Part shown: positions 1 through 5,413 of the stretch, one piece after another
How the letters are laid out: each line of letters begins with the position of its first letter
How positions within the stretch are numbered: the stretch's first letter is position 1
Program-made: the position numbers and the translations under genes
The notes under the pieces: generated by a model
What the model saw: the letters and a program-made list of their open reading frames with translations, nothing else
What the model was told of the DNA's origin: nothing
The model's database searches: none
NCBI GenBank assembly: GCA_030018555.1
Contig: JASEHY010000050.1
Span: forward strand, 262 to 9,373
DNA from: Planctomycetota bacterium
GTDB lineage: Bacteria > Planctomycetota > MHYJ01 > JACQXL01
Reading direction: 5' to 3'
Length of the DNA: 9,112 nucleotides

Positions 1-4
1 CTGA

Positions 5-24
5 GTCCCGATGGCTATCGGGAC
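5..24. repeat. GC-rich palindrome, 8-bp stem
   Basis: GTCCCGAT (5-12), loop GGCT, ATCGGGAC (17-24), followed by GAAGG. The same tail, GGGACGAAGG, follows the palindrome inside the GldG-like gene at 5495-5504, which supports a shared dispersed repeat family. Confidence 0.7.
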
Positions 25-37
25 GAAGGGTCGTCCA

Positions 38-141
38 CCCCGAAAGCATTCAGGGAGGGTCGTGGGAAGAACCCGCCCGTTCCGCCCGTACAGCTTGCCC
101 GTATGGGGGCGTCAGGGTCCGAAGGGTCAGGGTTCGTAGAG
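38..141. repeat. Dispersed repeat cassette related to the rpsN-rpsH insertion
   Basis: Three blocks recur inside the element at 1630-1812. CCCCGAAAGCATTCAGGG (38-55) resembles 1681-1696. CCCGTTCCG (76-84) equals 1671-1679. GTCAGGGTTCGTAGAG (126-141) matches 1699-1714 at 15 of 16 positions. The order and spacing of the blocks differ, so this is a rearranged or variable-centre copy and not a simple duplicate. Confidence 0.6.
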
Positions 142-168
142 CAAAAGGTAGAATAAGGGGGGAGTCCT

Positions 169-180
169 CCCCCCCCCCCC
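169..180. repeat. Poly-C run, 12 C
   Basis: Twelve consecutive C, followed by ACCCTA and a further eight C (187-194). A G6 run lies just upstream at 157-162, giving a short G-rich/C-rich inverted pair. GGTAGAAT (147-154) and ATTCTACC (203-210) flank the whole as outer inverted arms. Its length equals that of the G12 run in the DUF4340 gene. Such runs are prone to slippage in the cell and to miscounting in sequencing. Confidence 0.85.
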
Positions 181-212
181 ACCCTACCCCCCCCTCCACC
201 CCATTCTACCTG

Positions 213-388
213 TGTCCTTACTCCACTACACCCTTGTCCTTACTCCATTACACCCTCTACTACCCTCAGGGCTACATCTTACTATCCTCAAGACCCCCTC
301 CTACATCCTTCAAGACTGCTTCCTACATCCTTCAAGACTACCTCCTACATCCTCCAAGACTACCTCCTACATCCTTCAAGACTACCTC
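213..388. repeat. Eight 22-bp tandem units in constant phase
   Basis: Units start at 213, 235, 257, 279, 301, 323, 345 and 367 with no phase break. Units 1 and 2 differ at one base (TGTCCTTACTCC followed by A[C/T]TACACCCT). Units 5-8 are CTACATCCTTCAAGAC followed by TACCTC with one to three changes. Units 3 and 4 are diverged intermediates. The units are pyrimidine-rich on the plus strand. A length of 22 is not a multiple of three, so the array would shift frame from unit to unit and is unlikely to code for a repeat protein. There are no unique spacers. Confidence 0.8.
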
Positions 389-505
389 TAAGTGGGGCGG
401 GAGGGTTTAATTATTATTTAACAAACCAACTCGAATTGTTTCTTTGCCTGAGACAGGAACATTGACATCCCAATTTACATATGCCAGATAACCGCAGTGA
501 TTGTT

Positions 506-1159
506 TCAGGAGGCAATTGTCTCTAATAAGTATTGAATTGCGTATAAGATAGGCAGGATAAATCTCACGCCACCAAACCAGATAAAGGCGATAATAATAA
601 TAAAACCTAAACCGGTGAATTCAAGACGGTCAAATGATTCTTTCATATGCCAGGGTAAAAAGTAACGCAATACCCTGGAACCATCTAATGGTGGGATGGG
701 AATGAGATTGAAGATTCCTAATAATACATTTATTAGAATAAGCCAGTTAAAAACTTTTAGGTTCAGATAGAGGAAAAAGCCACTCAACGGCAATATTTTA
801 ACGGACAAGAAAAACGCAATAAAGCCCAAGAGCGCCAGAGAGAAATTAGAGAGAGGTCCTGCTAAACTGCTGAGCATCATTCCTTTAGAAGGATTTCGGA
901 AATTATAGGGATTTATAGGGACAGGTTTGGCACCACCAAAGATGAAACTTCCCTGGCTTGAAATATATGTTAATAAGGGAATTATAATACTCCAGATAGG
1001 GTCAATGTGTTTAATCGGATTGAGAGTTATCCTGCCCAGATAATATGCGGTTGAGTCTCCCAATTTATATGCCACAATGGCGTGAGCACATTCGTGTATA
1101 ACAATAGAGTAGATAAAAATAATGAAGTATAATACTGAGAGGAAAATATTATCTGCCAT
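506..1159 (-). CDS. Site-2 protease family (M50) membrane metalloprotease
   Basis: This 217-residue polytopic membrane protein carries the metalloprotease motif HECAH at residues 22-26 in the first hydrophobic segment, with zinc-binding histidines and the catalytic glutamate. Other family marks are GGAKPVP near 75-81, AGPLSN at 101-105, and NLIPIPPLDGSRVL near 151-164, where D159 would be the third zinc ligand. The compact form without a PDZ domain fits the short YwhC-like branch of peptidase family M50, which cleaves substrates within the membrane. Its substrate is unknown. The start is ATG. No strong ribosome-binding site is visible in the 41 bases after rpsH, so translation may depend on the upstream gene. 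It occupies the place where rplF would normally follow rpsH and is probably co-transcribed with the ribosomal genes. Confidence 0.9.
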   Translation of the reverse strand: MADNIFLSVLYFIIFIYSIVIHECAHAIVAYKLGDSTAYYLGRITLNPIKHIDPIWSIIIPLLTYISSQGSFIFGGAKPVPINPYNFRNPSKGMMLSSLAGPLSNFSLALLGFIAFFLSVKILPLSGFFLYLNLKVFNWLILINVLLGIFNLIPIPPLDGSRVLRYFLPWHMKESFDRLEFTGLGFIIIIAFIWFGGVRFILPILYAIQYLLETIAS

Positions 1160-1200
1160 TTAACCAAACACCGCTAACCGAAAACCGCCTTCATCTCTTG

Positions 1201-1599
1201 CTACCAGATATGACAAAGAACCTCACCGCCTACTTTTAGTTTTCTGCATTCGTGGTCTGTAAGGATTCCTTTAGGGGTAGAGACAATAGCGATTCCCATT
1301 CCATCAAGCACCTTGTCCATCTTGTTAATGTTTCTGTAAATACGGCGGCCTGGCTTACTGATACGTTTTAAGCCACTGATGATGCTTTCATTATCCAGAG
1401 TATATTTAAGATATGCCTTAATAACACCTTGTTTTGTATCATCAATGAGTTTATAATCCTTGATATAACCGTTTTCCTTAATTACCTCAACGATGGCTTT
1501 TTTCAGTTTTGAAGCGGGCATTTCTACTGATGGTGCTTTGATTTTAGTGGCGTTACGGATACGTGTTAGCATATCAGCAATCGGGTCTGTGACACTCAT
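1201..1599 (-). CDS. rpsH: 30S ribosomal protein S8
   Basis: Small-subunit protein S8 binds the central domain of 16S rRNA and in other bacteria also regulates the spc operon. The 132-residue product has the expected length, the N-terminal TDPIADMLTRIRNA motif, and the C-terminal STPKGILTDHECRKLKVGGEVLCHIW signature ending in the typical aromatic residue. The start is ATG with the purine-rich GAAAGG (plus-strand complement 1613-1618) 13 bases upstream, a rather long spacing. It is separated from rpsN by a 183-bp inserted element, which lies upstream of this ribosome-binding site and leaves it intact. The normal next gene rplF is missing and a protease gene follows instead. Confidence 0.98.
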   Translation of the reverse strand: MSVTDPIADMLTRIRNATKIKAPSVEMPASKLKKAIVEVIKENGYIKDYKLIDDTKQGVIKAYLKYTLDNESIISGLKRISKPGRRIYRNINKMDKVLDGMGIAIVSTPKGILTDHECRKLKVGGEVLCHIW

Positions 1600-1621
1600 A
1601 ATTCATTCTCTACCTTTCTAT

Positions 1622-1629
1622 GAAGTATT
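1622..1629. repeat. Target-site duplication, left copy
   Basis: GAAGTATT immediately outside the left terminal inverted repeat. An identical copy lies at 1813-1820 just outside the right end. Removing one copy plus 1630-1812 restores a 38-base rpsN-rpsH spacer. Confidence 0.8.
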
Positions 1630-1812
1630 GTAATTATTTAGCGGAGTGAATTCCCCCAGCACATAAGTTACCCGTTCCGTCCCGAAAGCGTTCGGGACGT
1701 CAGGGTTCGTGGAGTGTGCTGGGGGAATTTTTTCCGCCAGAGGCGACCTATTAGACGGTCGGGCGTCCCAGCCCGGATCTGTCTTTGGCATGACAGACGG
1801 CTAAATAATTAC
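1630..1812. mobile_element. MITE-like non-coding insertion between rpsN and rpsH
   Basis: This is a 183-bp segment with perfect 13-bp terminal inverted repeats, GTAATTATTTAGC at 1630-1642 and its reverse complement at 1800-1812. It is flanked by the 8-bp direct repeat GAAGTATT. It has no open frame of useful length. Inside is a perfect 15-bp inverted repeat (1649-1663 with 1715-1729) enclosing a 9-bp palindrome (1678-1686 with 1691-1699), and smaller hairpins lie at 1760-1775 and 1780-1795. The architecture is that of a miniature inverted-repeat transposable element moved by a transposase encoded elsewhere. The family cannot be named: 8-bp duplications occur in several insertion-sequence families. 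It lies 8 bases after the rpsN stop and 30 bases before the rpsH start. Confidence 0.8.
1649..1729. repeat. Large internal hairpin of the inserted element
   Basis: Arms 1649-1663 and 1715-1729 are perfect 15-bp complements. A second hairpin, CGTCCCGAA/TTCGGGACG with loop AGCG, sits inside at 1678-1699. On the plus strand the outer arm runs into a T tract (to 1733), so it could end plus-strand transcripts. On the minus strand, which carries the ribosomal transcript, no U tract follows, so it would fold without an obvious stop signal. Confidence 0.75.
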
Positions 1813-1820
1813 GAAGTATT
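1813..1820. repeat. Target-site duplication, right copy
   Basis: GAAGTATT, identical to 1622-1629, abutting the right terminal inverted repeat and 8 bases from the rpsN stop codon. Confidence 0.8.
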
Positions 1821-1828
1821 TTGTTTTT

Positions 1829-2014
1829 CTACCAACTTGCCTTTTTTACTCCTGGCAGTTTACCTTCCCAAGCCATATTCCTGAAGCAAATCCGACAGAT
1901 CCCGAACTTACGGTAATAAGAATGTCTTCGTCCGCAGAGTTGGCATCTGTTATACTTACGCGTCTTGAACTTCGGTTCGCTCTGTTGCTTTATTCTTAAA
2001 CATTTACGAGCCAA
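1829..2014 (-). CDS. rpsN: 30S ribosomal protein S14, zinc-binding (type Z)
   Basis: This 61-residue S14 is needed for assembly of the 30S head. Four cysteines, C24-x2-C27 and C40-x2-C43, form the zinc ribbon of the short type Z form, and the tail GKLPGVKKASW is the family signature. The start codon is TTG (complement of 2012-2014). It is chosen because the MARK N-terminus matches the family and the ribosome-binding site GAGAGG (complement 2023-2028) lies 8 bases upstream. The gene follows rplE after 24 bases, in standard spc order. Its downstream side carries the transposon-like insertion 8 bases after the stop. Confidence 0.97.
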   Translation of the reverse strand: MARKCLRIKQQSEPKFKTRKYNRCQLCGRRHSYYRKFGICRICFRNMAWEGKLPGVKKASW

Positions 2015-2022
2015 GTTAATAA

Positions 2023-2028
2023 CCTCTC
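2023..2028 (-). promoter_or_regulatory. Ribosome-binding site that decides the TTG start of rpsN
   Basis: GAGAGG on the minus strand, 8 bases before TTG. No in-frame ATG is available near the conserved N-terminus, so this site fixes the start. Confidence 0.7.
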
Positions 2029-2038
2029 TTTCGCGTGA

Positions 2039-2578
2039 TTAATCTCTAAATGGAAAGCCCAATGCCTTGAGCATTTTATACGATAATTCTACTGAGGGAC
2101 TCTTTAGCACCAGTGTAATATCCATCCCTTGAACATATTTAATATGGTCAATAGATATTTCAGGGAACAGAGATTGTTCAGTAACACCTAAATTATAGTT
2201 GCCCTGCTGGTCAAAAGATTTTCTGGGATAGCCCCTGAAATCTCTCTGTCTGGGGATAACGATGCCTATTAGTTTATCCAGAAAACAATACATACGGTGT
2301 CGCCGTAAAGTAACCTTACAGCCGATGAGTTCGCCCTTGCGGAGTTTAAATCCGGCGACACTCTGCCGGGCTCTGGTCAGGATTGGTTTTTGCCCCGTAA
2401 TAAGAGATAAATCCTTAGCCACAGATTCCAGTCTCTCTTTCTCTTCTGTTACTTTGCCTACCCCCATACTAACTACGATTTTTTCCAGTTTTGGAACCGC
2501 CATCCTGTTTTGATGGGGAACCTCTTTTATGAGTAAAGGCAGAACTTCCTTCTGATACTTTTCTAATAAACGATTCAT
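2039..2578 (-). CDS. rplE: 50S ribosomal protein L5
   Basis: L5 binds 5S rRNA and lies in the central protuberance of the large subunit, contacting the P-site tRNA. The 179-residue length is exactly typical. Visible family segments are the KLEKIVVSMGVG N-terminal region, the TGQKPILTRARQSVAGFKLRKGELIGCKVTLR core, the RDFRGYP motif and the C-terminal MLKALGFPFRD. The start is ATG, with one base between it and the rplX stop, so translation is probably coupled. No oddities are seen. Confidence 0.98.
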   Translation of the reverse strand: MNRLLEKYQKEVLPLLIKEVPHQNRMAVPKLEKIVVSMGVGKVTEEKERLESVAKDLSLITGQKPILTRARQSVAGFKLRKGELIGCKVTLRRHRMYCFLDKLIGIVIPRQRDFRGYPRKSFDQQGNYNLGVTEQSLFPEISIDHIKYVQGMDITLVLKSPSVELSYKMLKALGFPFRD

Positions 2579-2579
2579 C

Positions 2580-2897
2580 TTATGTTTCTGCTATAATCTG
2601 TAGACACTTTTTACAGATACGGTTTTTAACTCCTCCTTCAGCAATCTTATAACCAACCCTTGTCGGTTTATTGCATTGAGGGCAGATGAGTTTGACATTG
2701 GAGATGTGAACGGGCATCTCTTTCTGGATACGTGCTCCGCGTGGGTATTGTTGACTGCGACGCATATGTTTCCATCGCAGATTTACCCCCTGGACTACAA
2801 CCCTTTCGGTTCTTGGGAATACTCTTATTATTTTACCTGTTTTACCACGGCTTTCACCACAGATTACTTTAACAGTATCATTCTTTTTAACGAACAT
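2580..2897 (-). CDS. rplX: 50S ribosomal protein L24
   Basis: L24 is an early assembly protein of the large subunit. The 105-residue product starts with a KOW-type segment (KKNDTVKVICGESRGKTGKI, residues 4-23) and ends with a CPQC...CKKC pair of cysteine pairs (C72, C75, C95, C98). This matches the zinc-ribbon-like tail seen in many bacterial L24 proteins. The ATG start has GAGGTGG upstream within the end of rplN. It is separated from rplN by two bases, in standard order. Confidence 0.98.
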   Translation of the reverse strand: MFVKKNDTVKVICGESRGKTGKIIRVFPRTERVVVQGVNLRWKHMRRSQQYPRGARIQKEMPVHISNVKLICPQCNKPTRVGYKIAEGGVKNRICKKCLQIIAET

Positions 2898-2899
2898 CG

Positions 2900-3265
2900 T
2901 TATACCACCTCTGTAGCAAGAGAGATAATCTTCATAAAGTTCTGTCTTAGTTCGCGTGGCACGACGCCGAATACGCGAGTGCCTTTAGGGTTGTTTGCTT
3001 CATCTAGTATAACCATCGCATTGCGGTCAAACCGCACATAAGTCCCATCAGGGCGGTGCAACGAGGATTTTGTTCTGACAATTACACCGCGAACAACATC
3101 ACCCTTTTTTGTATCACCTGTCGGGAGAACCTTTTTAACATTAGCAATAATAATATCGCCAATCCTACCGTAACGATGTTTGCTACCACCGAGGACCTGA
3201 ATACAACTAGCCACCTTGGCGCCGGTATTATCAGCCACTTGTAACTTTGTTCGCATCATTATCAT
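2900..3265 (-). CDS. rplN: 50S ribosomal protein L14
   Basis: L14 is a core large-subunit protein that helps form intersubunit bridges. The 121-residue length is typical. Family segments are TKLQVADNTGAKVASCIQVLGG near the start, GDIIIANVKKVLP, a basic VVRGVIVRTKSSLHRPDGTYVRFDRNA stretch, and the C-terminal RVFGVVPRELR. The start is ATG, overlapping the TGA stop of rpsQ by four bases (ATGA). The ribosome-binding site GGAG (complement 3273-3276) lies 7 bases upstream, inside the extra tail of rpsQ. Confidence 0.98.
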   Translation of the reverse strand: MIMMRTKLQVADNTGAKVASCIQVLGGSKHRYGRIGDIIIANVKKVLPTGDTKKGDVVRGVIVRTKSSLHRPDGTYVRFDRNAMVILDEANNPKGTRVFGVVPRELRQNFMKIISLATEVV

Positions 3266-3585
3266 AGGGTAACTCCATCACCCCGAATGCCCACCGGGTC
3301 TGCCTCAGGCATGACTTTCGGGGTCACAACCTTCAGCAAACACCATCTTTTAGACCTACTTATTGGTCTTGATTCTATAATTTCCACTTTATCACCTACC
3401 TTTGCCTCATTCTTCTCGTCGTGCACTTTATAGGTGGAAAACTTATGAATATATTTGCCATATTTGGGGTATTTCACCAGTCGTTTGAATGATACGGTGA
3501 TTGTCTTGGCAGAGTTATTCTTCACTACAACAGCGATTAATCTTCTTCTTCCTGTTTTCTGCTCTGCTACAGCATTGTTTGTCAC
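3262..3585 (-). CDS. rpsQ: 30S ribosomal protein S17 with repeat-encoded C-terminal tail
   Basis: S17 binds 16S rRNA early in 30S assembly. The core (about residues 13-87) has the OB-fold signatures GRRRLIAVVVKN, KYGKYIHKFSTYKVHDE, and VEIIESRPISRSKRWCLLKVV. The product has 107 residues where about 80-90 is usual. The surplus is mainly a tail after residue 87, and residues 88-102 are encoded by a GC-rich palindrome at 3280-3324. The start is GTG (complement of 3583-3585), chosen because GAAAGG (complement 3595-3600) lies 9 bases upstream. The nearest ATG downstream is out of frame. It is the first gene after a strong promoter. The usual upstream neighbour rpmC is absent. Confidence 0.96.
   Translation of the reverse strand: MTNNAVAEQKTGRRRLIAVVVKNNSAKTITVSFKRLVKYPKYGKYIHKFSTYKVHDEKNEAKVGDKVEIIESRPISRSKRWCLLKVVTPKVMPEADPVGIRGDGVTL
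3280..3324. repeat. In-gene palindrome forming the S17 tail
   Basis: Arms ACCCCGAA (3280-3287) and TTCGGGGT (3317-3324) are perfect complements. Read on the minus strand the arms are CCCCGAAAG and CATTCGGGG. The two arms occur directly joined, with one change, at 38-55 near the window start. The intervening 25 bases contain a smaller palindrome, GCCTCAGGC. This suggests a nested or variable-loop member of the dispersed palindrome family, read in frame by rpsQ. Confidence 0.65.
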
Positions 3586-3630
3586 TTTCTGTTTCCTTTC
3601 TTACTTTTAGTGCCACTACAAAGGTTTTAC

Positions 3631-3659
3631 TTTATATAAATAAGTTTATCATCTGTCAA
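3631..3659 (-). promoter_or_regulatory. Sigma-70-type promoter of the ribosomal protein unit
   Basis: On the minus strand, TTGACA (complement 3654-3659), a 17-base spacer and TATAAA (complement 3631-3636): a perfect -35 and a five-of-six -10. The implied start of transcription is near 3624, leaving a leader of about 38 bases before the rpsQ GTG. Confidence 0.8.
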
Positions 3660-3677
3660 ATATTTTATCAGAAATTC

Positions 3678-3706
3678 TTGACAAATTTTCTACTCTGTTG
3701 AATAAT
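3678..3706 (+). promoter_or_regulatory. Sigma-70-type promoter of the ABC transporter operon
   Basis: TTGACA at 3678-3683, a 17-base spacer and AATAAT at 3701-3706: a perfect -35 and a five-of-six -10. Transcription would start near 3713, about 28 bases before the ATG at 3741. No other promoter is evident before the later genes of the operon. Confidence 0.8.
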
Positions 3707-3740
3707 ACCTTTTCTTTACAAGAAGTCAGGGTAAGTTTCT

Positions 3741-4682
3741 ATGATACAAGTAGAAGGTCTGAGTAAAAAGTTTGGTGATTTTACAGCGGTTGATAATATT
3801 TCTTTCAGGGTGGATAGCGGAGAGATAGTGGGTTTTCTGGGTCCTAATGGAGCCGGTAAGACCACGACGATGCGTATCCTTTCTTCCTACATAGCCCCCA
3901 CGAGCGGTAAGGCATCTGTTGGCGGTTTTGATGTGGTGCGAAATTCATTAGAAGTGAGGAAAAGAATCGGCTATATGCCCGAAAGTATTCCCTTCTATAC
4001 AGAGATGCGGGTGAAAGAATATCTTTCCTTCAGGGCAAAACTTAAAGGTGTGGCAAGAAAGGAAAGACGAAACAGAATTGCTTTCGTCTCCGAAAGATGC
4101 AGAATTAAGGAATTTGAGAATAAAATTATTGGACATCTTTCCAAAGGACAAAGACAAAGAGTCGGACTTGCTGATGCTATCATCCATAATCCACCTATTC
4201 TTATTCTTGATGAGCCAACTATTGGATTAGACCCGCATCAGATTAAACAGACCAGAGAACTTATTAAGGAATTAGGCAAAGACCACACCGTTATTCTTTC
4301 CACCCATATTTTACCTGAGGTAGGGATGTTGTGTAATCGTGTAATAATTATCCATCAGGGAAGAATTGCGGCAATGGATACTCTCAGTAACCTGGTCAAG
4401 GAGCAGAGAATAAAGGTGGAAATTCAGGGACCTATTAGTGATATTGAGAATACCTTGAAGCAGATAGAGAATGTAAAAAGCGTTTCCTATACGACGGATA
4501 ATTTATGGAATATTATTACTATAGAATTATCAGAAGTTAGAGACATAAGAGAACAGGTATATCAGAAAATAATGGAGAACAGATGGATTATTCGTGAGTT
4601 TAAGACAGAACGAACGACCCTTGAGGATATATTTATTAAGATAACAGCAAGGGAGGAGGGGACTTCCTCTGCTGGAGCGTAA
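3741..4682 (+). CDS. ABC-2 type transporter ATP-binding protein, GldA-like
   Basis: This 313-residue cytoplasmic ATPase should power the permease encoded next. The nucleotide-binding domain is complete: Walker A GPNGAGKTT at 34-42, signature LSKGQ at 133-137, Walker B ILILDE at 153-158 with catalytic E158, D-loop GLDP at 162-165, and H-loop H189 in STHIL. The LSKGQRQRVGLA form of the signature is typical of GldA/NatA-type exporters. A C-terminal domain of about 100 residues (210-313) is of the kind found in this subfamily. The start is ATG with only a weak AGGG ribosome site upstream. The gene sits directly behind a strong promoter, with eight bases to the next gene. The GldA label reflects the operon content and does not prove a role in gliding. 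Confidence 0.93.
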   Translation: MIQVEGLSKKFGDFTAVDNISFRVDSGEIVGFLGPNGAGKTTTMRILSSYIAPTSGKASVGGFDVVRNSLEVRKRIGYMPESIPFYTEMRVKEYLSFRAKLKGVARKERRNRIAFVSERCRIKEFENKIIGHLSKGQRQRVGLADAIIHNPPILILDEPTIGLDPHQIKQTRELIKELGKDHTVILSTHILPEVGMLCNRVIIIHQGRIAAMDTLSNLVKEQRIKVEIQGPISDIENTLKQIENVKSVSYTTDNLWNIITIELSEVRDIREQVYQKIMENRWIIREFKTERTTLEDIFIKITAREEGTSSAGA

Positions 4683-4690
4683 GAGAGAGT

Positions 4691-5407
4691 ATGAGTAACA
4701 TTATTACTTTAGCCCGACGGGAATTAGCCGCTTATTTCCTCTCGCCCCTTGCCTATGTGATTTTAACCGCTTTTATATTCTTCTGCGGGTATTTCTTCCG
4801 TCTATATCTCCTGGGAACTGCAGATGCAAACTCACTCAGATATGTTCTTGAACTGATTGGTTTTACCTCGCTGATTATTTCACCGATGATTACAATGAGG
4901 TTGCTGGCTGAGGAGAAGAAATCAGGCACACTGGAAACCTTGATGACTGCACCTGTTACTGAGGTTCAGGTTGTGATTGCCAAGTATATCTCCGCACTGA
5001 TATTCTTTATAGCGCTAATTATTCCAACCGTTGCTTATGTTATACTTTTACTCAAGTGGGGTAATCCTGATATGGGTGCGGTCATCTCCGGTTATACTGG
5101 CTTGCTCTGTCTTACAGGTGTGTTTTTGAGTATCGGAATCTTTGTATCTTCTCTTACCACCAATCAGATTGTGGCGGTGGTTCTTACTTTTCTGCTCCTC
5201 CTTATCGGCTGGGTTATCGGCTATGCAGGTGATTTTCTCCAGGAAGGAGTATGGAAGGAGTTCTTTAAGTATATAGGATTCTTTGACCATTATGACGCCT
5301 TTAGAAAAGGGTTGATTGACAGTAGAGATGTAGTTTATTGCCTCTCTTTGATTGTCTTCTTCTTGTTCCTGACGGTAAGAGCAATGGAAGCAAGGAGATG
5401 GAGATAA
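4691..5407 (+). CDS. ABC-2 type transporter permease, GldF-like
   Basis: This 238-residue inner-membrane permease has about six hydrophobic helices (roughly residues 18-40, 55-72, 98-122, 130-153, 158-180 and 213-231). The cytoplasmic stretch MRLLAEEKKSGTLETLMTAPVT at about 69-90 is the characteristic ABC-2 segment that contacts the ATPase. Length and layout match the GldF/NosY-type permeases. It starts with ATG after a purine-rich GAGAGAG, eight bases after the ATPase stop, and six bases before the next gene, so the three are surely co-transcribed. The substrate is not evident. Confidence 0.92.
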   Translation: MSNIITLARRELAAYFLSPLAYVILTAFIFFCGYFFRLYLLGTADANSLRYVLELIGFTSLIISPMITMRLLAEEKKSGTLETLMTAPVTEVQVVIAKYISALIFFIALIIPTVAYVILLLKWGNPDMGAVISGYTGLLCLTGVFLSIGIFVSSLTTNQIVAVVLTFLLLLIGWVIGYAGDFLQEGVWKEFFKYIGFFDHYDAFRKGLIDSRDVVYCLSLIVFFLFLTVRAMEARRWR

Positions 5408-5413
5408 TAAGAA

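Larger units (their letters stand above)
1..505. other. Gene-free repeat-rich region
   Basis: No convincing gene is visible on either strand. The first 145 bases are GC-rich palindromic repeat debris. Positions 157-210 hold a G6 run, a C12 run and a C8 run inside a weak inverted repeat. Positions 213-388 are 22-bp tandem units. On the plus strand positions 169-389 are almost entirely C, T and A, so the region is strongly strand-asymmetric. Positions 407-505 are open on the minus strand in the frame of the upstream protease gene after its TGA, but they have no start codon of their own. No clear intrinsic terminator for the minus-strand operon is seen. Confidence 0.7.
3586..3740. promoter_or_regulatory. 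Divergent intergenic promoter region
   Basis: This AT-rich spacer of 155 bases lies between rpsQ (minus) and the ABC transporter operon (plus). It contains one good sigma-70-type promoter facing each way, with the two -35 boxes 18 bases apart and facing away from each other. Confidence 0.75.

Noticed and set aside
213..388. CRISPR array.
   Set aside because: The 22-bp units are contiguous with no spacers between them, and no cas gene is present.
407..505. Open frame on the minus strand continuing the M50 gene past its TGA, with a protein-like translation (about 32 residues including AYVNWDVNVPVSGKETIRVG).
   Set aside because: It has no start codon, 33 open codons are not rare by chance, and TGA is used as a normal stop in rpsQ and the GldG-like gene. 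It could be a gene remnant or a recoded stop, but the sequence alone does not support either.
1649..1733. Intrinsic terminator of the ribosomal operon.
   Set aside because: The T tract follows the hairpin on the plus strand only. The ribosomal message is on the minus strand, where no U tract follows.
2676..3041. A 121-codon open frame on the plus strand.
   Set aside because: It is fully antisense to rplX and rplN, both of which have clear family motifs, so it is a shadow of those genes.
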